Shown: in pieces, positions 1-10,000 of the stretch | Layout: every line of letters starts with the position of its first letter | Numbering within the stretch: position 1 is the stretch's first letter | Assembly: GCF_017583045.1 (NCBI RefSeq) | Contig: NZ_JAGFBF010000002.1 | Coordinates: 1-64,000 of the forward strand | DNA: 64,000 nucleotides | From: Leucobacter tardus | GTDB taxonomy: Bacteria > Actinomycetota > Actinomycetes > Actinomycetales > Microbacteriaceae | Direction: 5' to 3' | Made by a program: the position numbers and the translations under genes | The notes under the pieces: generated by a model | Database searches by the model: none | Seen by the model: only the letters and a program-made list of their open reading frames with translations | Told to the model about the DNA's origin: nothing

Positions 1-60
1 GGGGGGCCCCGGGGGGCGGGCGCGGGCCCGACCCTACCCCGATTGGGGGGGGGGGGCCGC
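1..60. other. Low-complexity G/C homopolymer sequence at contig edge
   Basis: Runs of G and C, including a 12-base G run at 45-56, replace normal coding texture. They sit exactly at the sequence end and inside the 3' part of a real reading frame. This looks like assembly or read-end noise rather than biology. Confidence 0.6.
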
Positions 61-598
61 CCGGGGCGAGCGCGCCGAGGTCGACCCCTTCCCACTGCGC
101 CCACGAGGCGTGCAGACGGTGCAGGTCGTGCGCGGCGTACCACTCGACGCGTCCGTTGCCCGCGGTGCCGAGCGTGCGCACTCCGGGCATGACGATGCGC
201 GCCACGCGGTCCGTCACCCCGGCCCAGGCGCGCGTGCGGCCGAGCACCGGCGGGACGGCGCGCAGCACGTAACCGACCGGTGGGCGTGCGCCGACCGTGA
301 ACTTCCAGTGCAGCGACCCGGCCGACACGCGCCAGCGGGAATGCCGGCGACGGCCGGTCACCTGGACGTGCACGGGCTCCACCCGAACCTCATCGAACAC
401 GTATGTCGCGGCGACGAACTCGGCCACTGTCTCCGTCGGCGCGATGAGGACACGGGTACCGTCCGCCCGTTCGATCATCACGTCGGCGAAGGGGCCGAAT
501 GGGCTGTGCACCCATGATCCGAGCACGAGGCGGACTCCCGACGCGGTTCCCGCTCCGGCGATGTGGCCCGCGAAGCGGTACCGCTGGGTCTGAGGCAT
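1..598 (-). CDS. Conserved hypothetical protein, 3' end cut by the window edge
   Basis: An open minus-strand frame runs from ATG at 598 to the window edge without a stop, giving at least 199 residues starting MPQTQRYRFAGHIAG. I see no signal peptide or catalytic motif. It is rich in beta-type alternating residues (for example VRLVLGSWVHSPFGPF near residue 23), contains WYAAHDLHRLHASWAQWEG near residue 165, and reads like the uncharacterised actinobacterial proteins of about 230 residues. The start is supported by a TAGGCT box ending 6 nt upstream (605-610), so a leaderless mRNA is likely. It is divergent from the peptide-synthetase locus. The last roughly 20 codons lie in G/C homopolymer sequence and should not be trusted. 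Function unknown. Confidence 0.7.
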   Translation of the reverse strand, partial: MPQTQRYRFAGHIAGAGTASGVRLVLGSWVHSPFGPFADVMIERADGTRVLIAPTETVAEFVAATYVFDEVRVEPVHVQVTGRRRHSRWRVSAGSLHWKFTVGARPPVGYVLRAVPPVLGRTRAWAGVTDRVARIVMPGVRTLGTAGNGRVEWYAAHDLHRLHASWAQWEGVDLGALAPGGPPPPIGVGSGPRPPPGAP

Positions 599-604
599 GG
601 GTGC

Positions 605-610
605 AGCCTA
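605..610 (-). promoter_or_regulatory. Leaderless -10 box for the edge hypothetical gene
   Basis: TAGGCT on the minus strand ends 6 nt before ATG 598, the spacing expected when transcription starts at the start codon. No Shine-Dalgarno sequence lies between. Confidence 0.5.
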
Positions 611-702
611 CCTCGCCGAGAAACATCCCATCCGGACACCGGTGCGCACCGAATCACCTCATAACAGCGCCCGAAGCGGGCGACGAAACGAGGAGGAACA
701 GT

Positions 703-966
703 ATGCGTCAGCAGCACCGGATCACTCGCACGCTCGGCACCACCGCAGCCGCAGCAGCACTCGCCATCGGCGGTATCACCCTGGCAGGCGGAGCCGCCCA
801 GGCGGATACGCAGACGGCGCCCGCAGCTGCACCCGCTGTCGTCGAGTCGGTCGCACCGACCTCCGTGCTCTCCGCCCTGATCAACGGACCGTTGATCGAG
901 GGCCCGCTGCTCGACCTCGGCGGACTCCTCAACGACCTGCGCATCGGACAGTTCCAGAACAAGTGA
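703..966 (+). CDS. Small secreted protein of unknown function, upstream of the peptide synthetase
   Basis: An 87-residue protein. ATG 703 is preceded by a clear GAGGAGG Shine-Dalgarno sequence at 690-696. The N-terminus is a classic signal peptide: basic residues (RQQHRITR), a hydrophobic Ala/Leu/Ile core at about residues 12-27, and an AQA-type cleavage site near residue 34. The mature part is only about 53 residues. It has an Ala/Pro-rich linker and then a hydrophobic, Leu/Gly-rich segment (SVLSALINGPLIEGPLLDL) ending in LNDLRIGQFQNK. I recognise no family. It is read in the same direction as the synthetase, whose start lies 84 nt downstream beyond a perfect palindrome, so it may share a promoter with the cluster. 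A role in the pathway is only inferred from position. Confidence 0.7.
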   Translation: MRQQHRITRTLGTTAAAAALAIGGITLAGGAAQADTQTAPAAAPAVVESVAPTSVLSALINGPLIEGPLLDLGGLLNDLRIGQFQNK

Positions 967-967
967 G

Positions 968-991
968 CACGGGTCGCACGTGCGACCCGTG
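968..991. promoter_or_regulatory. Perfect 24-bp palindrome (attenuator/terminator or operator)
   Basis: CACGGGTCGCAC is followed immediately by its reverse complement, starting 1 nt after the stop of the small secreted protein and ending 59 nt before the synthetase start. In RNA it would form a GC-rich hairpin without a U tract, as actinobacterial terminators often do. As DNA it could be a dimeric operator. Confidence 0.6.
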
Positions 992-1050
992 ACCCCATCG
1001 ACCAGCTTGTCGCGCTGATGCGGTGCATCGGCCAGAAGAGGAGATCGTTC

Positions 1051-4000
1051 GTGTTGCAGCTCCCGTTCACGTCTCGTGCATCGAATTCGACGGAGGGGGA
1101 GCGCCTGCAGCTGACCGCTGCGCAGCGCGGCATCTGGTACGCGCAGCAGCTCGACCCCGGAAACCCGACGTATCAGATCGGTCAGTTCCTCGAACTCTCC
1201 GGCCCGATCGATGCCGAGCTCATGTCTCTGGCGCTCACGAAGGTCGCCGGCGATCTCGATGCGATCAGCTCGCGGTTCGCCGAAGACGCCGATGGTCCGT
1301 ACGCGGTGATCCGTCGCCCGCGGCCCGGCGCGCGTCTGCTGCAGGTCGTCGATCTCACCTCCGTCGAGCCCGATGAGGCACGCGCCCGCGCACGCGCGCA
1401 GATGGACGCCGAGATGGAGACCCCGCGGGACCTCACGGGAGACCAGCTCTTCGGGGCGACGCTCTTCCGGATGCCGGATGGCGGATCGCAGTTCTTCCAG
1501 CGCGTCCACCACATCATGCTCGACGGCTACTCGGCGGTGATCGCGCTGAAGTACCTCGCGGAGGTGTACTCGCGACTGACGAAGCTCACGCTCGGCGGGC
1601 GGTTCGCCGGGGTGCTGCGCACCCCGCTGTCGCACATCGTCGCCCGGATCCCGTCTCCGTTGCCCGCGCTGCCGGAGCTCCTGGACACGCTCGAGGCGTA
1701 CCGGGCGTCCGAGCAGTACGGGCGCGACGAGGCGTACTGGCGGGAAGCGCTCGCCGAGGAGGCGACCGTCACCGGGCTCGAAGGCGCTCCGTCGTCGGTG
1801 GCCCGGCGGGTGGAGCGCGTGACGGTGAACCTGACCGCGGAACGCGCCGAGCAGCTCTCGAGCCTGGGCCGCGAGCTGCCGAAGACGATCGTGGCGCTCA
1901 CGGCGCTCTACCTGTCGCGCATCACGGGGGAGGAGCGGGTGTCTCTCGGACTCCCGGTCACTGCGCGACGCGGCAAGGTCGCCAAGCGCACGCCGTCCAT
2001 GCTGTCGAGCATTCTGCCGATGCGCATCGACATCGATCCGTCGCACACCGTCAGCGAGACGGTGCAGCGGGCCGGCGATGTCGTGCGGGGTGCGGTGCAG
2101 CACCAGCGGTTCCGTGTCGAGGAGATCGACGGGGCGCCGGCGTATGCCGGCCCGTCGATCAACCTGCTGCCCGTCATCGACGACCTGCACTTCGGCGATA
2201 CTCCGGGCACGGTCAACATCCTCTCGACGGGCCCCGTGCACGACCTCTCGGTCGTGCTGTCCGGGCTCGAGAGCGGTGCTGCCGATGCGCGCCTGCAGCT
2301 CGAGGGCGACGCCTCGCTCCATTCCGCCGAGACGCTGCACGAGCACGCGCGGCGCCTGCTCGCGCTGATCGACGAGGCGCTCGTGCGAGACGATGCACGG
2401 GTGGCGGATCTGCCGATGGTCTCGGCGTCCGAGTCCGAGGCACTCCTCGATCGGGGAATCGGCGAGATCGCCCCGATCCCGACGCGCACGGTGCTCGACG
2501 CCCTCGCGGAGCACGTCGCGTCCACGCCGCAGCGGACCGCCGTGGTCGCCGAGGATCGGAGCCTCACCTTCGCCGAGCTCGACGGAGAGGCGAACCGGCT
2601 GGCGCGGTACCTGATCGATCAGGGCGTCGGACCCGGATCGGCCGTCGCCGTGCGAGTCGACCGCACCTCGGCCCTGCCGGTGGCGGTGCTCGCCGTCCTG
2701 CGCGCCGGAGGGGTCTACGTGCCACTCGATCCGGCGTACCCGGTGGACCGCGTCGCCGCGATGATCGAGGATTCGAGTCCCGCGGTGATCCTCACCGAGA
2801 CACCCCAGGCCGAGCGGGATCGTGCCGACGGCGCGAGTTGGGACGTGCCGTCCGTCGTCCTCGACACGGACACGGCGGCCTGGCGGCGACAGAGCGCGCG
2901 TGCGCTGGTGAGCGGGACGGCGGGCGACGACGACCTCGCCTACATCGTCTTCACGTCGGGCAGCACGGGCCGCCCGAAGGGCGTGGGCGTCGACCGGCTC
3001 GCCCTCCGCAACCTCTTCCAGCAGCACAGTGCATCGCTCTTCACGCCCGCTCGTGAGCGTCTCGGCAGGCCCCTGCGCGTGGCACACACGACCGGACTGT
3101 CATTCGATGCCGCTTGGGATCCGCTGCTGTGGCTCTGCGCCGGACACGAACTGCACCTCATCGACGATGCGACGCGGCGCGATCCCGAGCGTCTGGTGAC
3201 CGCGCTCGCCGACGCCGAGATCGACGCGATCGAGACGACACCGGCGTTCGCCGAAGCCCTCATCGGAGCCGGGCTGTTCTCGGCCCAGCGTTACCCGACC
3301 GAGATCGCACTCGGCGGGGAGGCCGTGGGCCCCGACCTCTGGGACGCCCTCGCCGAACGCGCGGACGTGCGCGCCGTCAACCTGTACGGACCCACCGAGA
3401 CCACGGTGGACAGTATGGTGGCCGAGATCGAGCCGGGTTCGGCTCCGCACCTCGGCGGCTCGGTGCTGAACAGTCGCCACTACGTGCTCGACGCCGGTCT
3501 GCAGCCGGTACCCGACCGCGCCAATGGCGAGCTGTACCTCGCCGGAGCCAATGTGGCTCGCGGGTATGTCGGACAGCCGGGTCTCAGCGCGGAACGGTTC
3601 ATCGCCGACCCCTTCGCCTCCGACGGTTCGCGCATGTACCGCACCGGCGACGTCGTGCAGCGGCGCGACGACGGCTCGCTGCGGTTCGTGGGTCGCCTCG
3701 ACGATCAGGTGAAGATCCGCGGGTACCGCGTCGAGATCGACGAGGTCGAGAGCGCGCTGCGCGCGCAGGACGGGGTCGCCGCGGCGGCGGCGCTCGTGCT
3801 CGGGTCGGGTGCGGCCGCGCGGATCGTCGGGTACGTGACCGCGGGTGACGGCGTCGACCCCTCCGACCACGCCCTGACCTCCGCGGTGCGCGAGGGCATG
3901 CGCCGTTCGGTGCCCGACTACATGGTGCCCGCATCGGTCCTGCTGCTCGACGAGTTCCCGATGACGCCGAACGGCAAGCTCGACCGGCGCGCGCTGCCCG

Positions 4001-7000
4001 CTCCCGACGCGGGCGTCGTCGCCTCCCAGCAGCCGCGCACCGACGCCGAGCGCCGCGTCGCCGAGGCGATCGCCGAGGTGCTCGAGATCGAACAGGTGGG
4101 CATCGACGAGGACTTCTTCGCCGCGGGCGGGCACTCGCTGCTGGCCACGCGCCTCGCCGCACTCCTCTCCGAGCGTCTCGAGCGCTCGGTCGCCGTGCGC
4201 GACGTCTTCGAGCGCCCGACGGCCGCCGCTCTGGCGGAGCTCGCGCAGTCGGCGGGCGAGCAGCGCGATCGGGTCTCCGTCGCCGTGCGCCCCGTCCCGC
4301 TGCCGGTGTCGCTGACGCAGCGTCGACTGTGGTTCCTGAATCGTCTCGAGCCGGACTCCTCGGCGTACAACATCCCGCTCGTCCTCGAGGTCGACGGGCC
4401 GCTCGACGTGCGCGCGCTGCGGCGCGCCGTCGACGACGTCGTCGCCAGGCACGAGCCGCTGCGCACGCGCTTCCCGATGGAGCAGGGGGAACCGGTTCAG
4501 CAGGTGATCGATGCGGACGACGCCCGGGTGCCGTTCCTCGCGATCGACGCCGGCAACGCCGATGTCGACACGGTCGTCGCGCACGAGGCGACCCGACCGT
4601 TCGACATCGCTCGTGAGCTTCCGTTGCGCGCTCTCGTGCTCAGGGTCGCCGACGATCGGCACGTCCTCGTCCTGACGCTGCACCACATCGCCGCCGACGG
4701 CTGGTCGCTCGCACCGTTCGCACGTGACCTCTCACTGGCGTACACCGCGCAGCTCGACGGCACGGCACCGGAGTTCCCGGAGCTGCCGGTCGCGTACGCC
4801 GACTTCGCGGTCTGGCAACGCGATCGGCTCGGCGACGCCGCGGACCCCGACAGCGAGATCCGGCAGCAGCTCGCCTACTGGACGCGCGCACTCGCCGGCG
4901 CTCCCGCCGAGATCACCCTGCCCCGCGACTTCGACCGCGCATCGGCGACGGACGCGGGCGCGGGAGAGTGCACGTTCGATGTGCCCGCCGATCAGCACGC
5001 CGTGCTTCGCGACACCGCGCAGGGGCACCAGGCGAGCCTCTTCATGGTGCTGCACGCGGCGCTCGCGCTCACGCTCGAGCACGTCGGCGCCGGCGAGGAC
5101 ATCGTCATCGGTACACCGGTGGCGGGACGCGACGATCCGCACCTCGAAGACCTCGTCGGCTTCTTCGTTAACACGATCGCGCTGCGCGTCTCGCTGTCGG
5201 GCGACCCGACGCTCGCGGAACTGCTCGAGCGCGTCCGCTCGGGCAACACTGAAGCCTACGGGCACCAGGAGGTGCCCTTCGACACGGTCGTGGATGCGAT
5301 CAAGCCGCCGCGGTCGGCCGGGCGCCACCCGGTGTTCCAGGTGATGCTGACCCTGCAGAACACGGCTCCGGCGGAACTGCGGCTCGGCGAGGCGTCCGTC
5401 TCGGTGCCCGGGCAGATGACGAGCGCCGGCGTGAAGGCCGATCTGCTGTTCGATGCGGCGACGCCGGACGGCGACGACGGCCCGCTGCGCATCGGCATCG
5501 GGTACGATCGATCGCTCTTCACCGCGGAGACGGTGGAACGGATCCGAGACGCGTTCTCCCGCGCGCTCGCCGCGGTCACGAGCGACGGCGATCGCAGCAT
5601 CTCGCGCGTCGCGCTCGGAACGTCCGACGCGATCGCAGATGTCGCGGATACCGACCGCGGCCGGGAGCTCGTCGCGGCGGACTCGGTGCTCGATCGGCTG
5701 CAGCAGACCGTCGCACGCATCCCCGACGCACCGGCGCTCAGCGCGGGCTCCGATCGGTGGACGTTCCGCGAGCTCGACGCCGAGATCACCCGGTTGGCGT
5801 CCGGCATGGCGACGCTCGGGATTCGCGCCGGCGACCGTGTCGGCGTGGCGATGCCGCGCGGCAGGGATGCGATCGCGCTCGTCCTCGCCGCGCTGCGAGC
5901 GGGAGCGATCGCGGTGCCCATCGACGTGCAGTACCCCGACCTCCGCATCGCTCAGATGTGGGAGGACGCCGATCTCACCCTGCTGCTGACCGCGGACTCC
6001 GACCGCATGCGAGGGATCGCCGACGGCGCGGAGCAGACGATGCCGCACACCACGGTGAGCGCGCCGGACGAACTGCGGCGAGCGCACGCCGACGCCGATG
6101 GGACACCCCGGATCGCGCACGTCGCCCGGCTCGACGACGTCGCCTACCTCGTCTACACGTCGGGGACGACGGGCCGCCCGAAGGGGGTGCAGGTGTCGCA
6201 CGGTGCCCTGGCGAACGTGCTCGCTCAGCACGAGGACGCACTGATCGGTCCGGCGCGCGAGCGGATCGGCGGGGAGCCGCGCATGCTGCACCTCTCGGGC
6301 CTCGGGTTCGATGCCGCGTGGGATCCGATGCTCTGGCTCGTCTCGGGCTCGGAACTCGTGATGGCCGACGACGCGCTGCGCGTGGACGCCGAACGCGTGG
6401 TGGAGACCATCCGCGAGGCGGGGATCGACGTGATCGAGACGACCCCGTCCTACGCCGCGCAGCTCGCGTCCGTCGGACTGCTCGACGATGCGAGGGACCG
6501 GAAGACGCCGCTCACTCTGGCGCTCGGCGGCGAGGCCGTGTCGGCCGACCTGTGGAACCGGATCGCCGAGAACCCCGGAGTCGACGGGTGGAACCTGTAC
6601 GGCCCGAGCGAGTCGACCGTCGACGCCGTCGTCGCGCCGATCGCGGAAGGACGGGTCGTGATCGGCGCGCCGATCGCCAACGTCTCCGCCCGGGTGCTCG
6701 ACCGCTTCCTGCGTCCGGTGCCCCCGGGGACGGAGGGAGAGCTCTATCTGTCGGGAGCGTCGCTCGCCGACGGGTATCGCGGTCGCGCGGTCGAGACGGC
6801 GACGCGTTTCGTCGCCGACCCGTCCGAGCCGGGTGCGCGCATGTACCGCACCGGTGACGTGGTGCGCCGCGGACGCGATGGCGCGCTCGAGTTCTTGCGA
6901 CGGAACGACGATCAGATCAAGCTGCGCGGGTTCCGGATCGAGCTGGGGGACGTGGAGCGCACGCTCGAGCGCGTTGCCGGGGTGCGGCAGGCCGTGGCGC

Positions 7001-10000
7001 GTGTGGTGACCCCGGGAGGCCAGAACGCCAACGCGCAGCTCGTCGCCTGGGTCGCGCCCGAATCGAGCGTCGAGGATCTCGATCCGGAGAGCGTGCGCCG
7101 GGAGACGGCGGATCGTCTGCCGGAGTATCAGGTGCCGACGCGCATCACGTCGGTGGCCGAGTTCCCGATGACGCCGAACGGCAAGATCGATATCGATCGG
7201 CTCCCGGAGCCCCTCGCGACCACGAGCGACCGGAAGCCCTCCTCCCCGGTCGAGCAGTCGGTCGCCGATGCGTTCGGGGTGGTGCTCGGCGTCGACGACG
7301 TCGGCATGGACGACGATTTCTTCCAGCTCGGCGGTCACTCGCTGCTCGCCGTCAGCCTCGCGGGCGAGTTGCGGGACCGTCTGGGTGCCGAGCTGCCGCT
7401 GCGCGCGCTCTTCGAGGCGACGACCCCGGCGCGTGTGGTCTCCGCCATCGGCTCGGACGCCGCGGGCGTCGGGTCGGGATCCGGCGGCGCCGGTGACGCT
7501 CCCACCGTGATGGCGCTCTCGGAGTGGACGTCGGCCCATCCGCGCGATGCCGGGGCGGATGCCCCGCTCTCGCCGGGCCAGGCGAGACTGCACTTCTTGA
7601 ATCGCCTCGACCCGGCGTCGCCCGAATACTCCGTCGTGCTGCAGGCGGGTCTGACGGGCGAGCTCGACGTCGAGGCGTTGGAGGCGGCGATCGACGACGT
7701 CGTCGCGCGCCATGAGGTGCTGCGCACCGTCTACCCCGAGGTCGATGGTGCGCCGGTGCAGCGGGTACTCCCGGCACCGCAGGGACTTCTGCGCCACGAA
7801 CCGGTCGATACGCGGCGGGGCTTCGACCTCGCCACCGAACTGCCCATCCGGGCCGGCCTCGCAGTGCTCGCTCCGAACGAGTGGCGACTCGACCTGGTCA
7901 TCCATCACATCGCGACGGACGGTGCATCGCTCGCACCGCTGACGCGCGACCTCGCGACGGCGTACGCCGCACGCACCGCCGGTGCGCCGGCGTTGCAGCG
8001 ACCGCTCGCGGTGCAGGTCGCGGACTTCGCACGGATGCAGCGCGCGCAGGAGGTCGACGCGGCGACCGACGCGGGGCTGGCGTCCTGGCTCGAACGGCTC
8101 GAGGGAGCGCCCGACGAACTCGACCTGCCGGCGGACGGACGCCGTTCGGATGCGGTCTCGCGTCGAGCGATCCAGGTGCCCTTCACCGTTCCCGCCGACG
8201 TCGCCGGCGCGCTCGGCCACGCTGCGGGCACTGCAGGAGGCACCGCGTTCCACGGGTGGCTCGGCGCACTCGCCGGCTACCTGCACCGCGTGGGTGCGGG
8301 CGACGACATCGTGATCGGGTCGCCCTCGGCGGGGCGCTCGGATCCCGACCTCTCCGACCTGGTCGGTTTCTTCGTGAACACCCTGCCGCTCCGCATCGGA
8401 CTGGCGGACGACCCGACCCTGCACCAGACGATCCGACGCGCACGCGAGTCGACGCTGCACGCCATCGAGCACGAGTCGGTCCCGTTCGAGCGCATCGTCG
8501 AGGCGATGTCGCCGGAGCGCCGTCTGGGGCGGCACCCGCTGTTCCAGACCATGCTGACGGTCGAAGAAGTGTCGGGAGCCGCGCTCGACCTGCCCGGTGT
8601 CGAGGTGCAGGCGATCGAGCCGGAGAGCACCGGGGCGGCGAAGGTCGACTTGTCATTCACCCTGCGACTCAGCGAGACCGGTGATGTCTCGGGCGTGCTC
8701 GAGGCCGACGCCGAACTCTTCAGCGAGGCGGCGGCGCACGGCCTCGTCGAGCGCTGGATCGAGTTCGTGCGGACGGCAACGGCCCAGCCCTCGTCCGCAC
8801 TGCGGACGCTGCCCTTCGCGGACGGAGCGTCCCGGATCGACGGCGCCGATCCCGGCACGATCGTTCCCGAGCCGCTGTTCGATATCTTCGCGCGCACGAT
8901 CGCGGCGGCCCCCGCCGCGCCGCTGATCTCGGACGGGACGACGCAGCTCTCGGCCGAGCAGCTCGACGACCGGGTGAGCGCGCTCGCCGCCGGGCTCGCC
9001 GCCCGGGGCGTGCAGGCGGGCGACGCTGTCGCGATCCACCTGCCTCGCTCCGTCGATACGGCGGCCGCCATGCTCGCGGTATGGCGCGCCGGTGCGGTCG
9101 GCGTGCCTGTCGACACGGAGCTGCCCGTGGAACGGGTGCGGAAGATGATCCGCGCCACGGCTGCGGTCGTGCGCATCTCGGTCGAGTCGGACGCGTCGCT
9201 CGGCGACTCGTCGAACGGGGTGACCGATGCCCCGGTCGTGACCGTCGACGCGCTCATCGCGGCCGCCGGAGGCGACCGCGTCGTTCGCGCCGTCGAGCCG
9301 CACCACCCGGCGTACGTGATCTTCACCTCCGGGTCGACCGGCGAGCCGAAGGGCGTGCAGGTGCCGCATCGTGCGCTCGATGCGCTGCTCGCGAGCCACC
9401 GGTCCACCGTGATGGCCGGGGCGGACGGGGCCCGCGTCGCGCACACGACCGGCGTCGGTTTCGATGCCGCGATCGACCCGCTGCTCTGGCTCGTCTCCGG
9501 GCACGAGCTCGTCGTGCTCGACGACGACACCCGCCGCAACCCGCGCGCCCTCGTCGACGCGCTCGACGAACTCGAGATCGACGTGTGGGAGACCACCCCG
9601 AGTTACGTGGCGGCGCTCGTCGAGCAGAGCCGACTCGGAGACTGGTGGGACGCCCGGTCGCCCGAGCGTCCGTTCACGATGCTCCTCGGCGGCGAGCCCG
9701 TCGACCAGGGGCTGTGGACCTGGCTGCGGTCGCGCCCGGCGGTCGACGCCTGGAACCTGTACGGGCCGACCGAGGTCGGCGTCGACACGCTGATCGCTTC
9801 CGTGAAGCGGTCGCCGAGCCCCGATCTCGGCGTCACCACCACGGAGACCCGCGCGTACGTGCTCGACGGCCGGCTGCAGCCGGTTCCGATCGGTTCGGTG
9901 GGCGAACTCTGGTTGGCCGGAAGCCAGCTCGCCGACGGCTACCTCGGCAATGCGGTGAGCACCGCCGATCACTTCGTCGCCGACCCGTTCACGGCGGACG

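Noticed and set aside
599..702. Possible IdeR/DtxR iron box before the NRPS locus
   Set aside because: The best stretch, AGGTAGGCTGCACC on the minus strand, matches only about half of the 19-bp consensus and is better explained as the -10 box of the divergent gene.
478..3087. Long minus-strand open frame (869 codons) antisense to the synthetase
   Set aside because: It mirrors the codon pattern of the synthetase on the other strand, is full of Arg/Gly/Asp repeats without a domain, and overlaps a gene with clear motifs. Similar antisense frames at 4732-8535 and 8653-11817 are rejected for the same reason.
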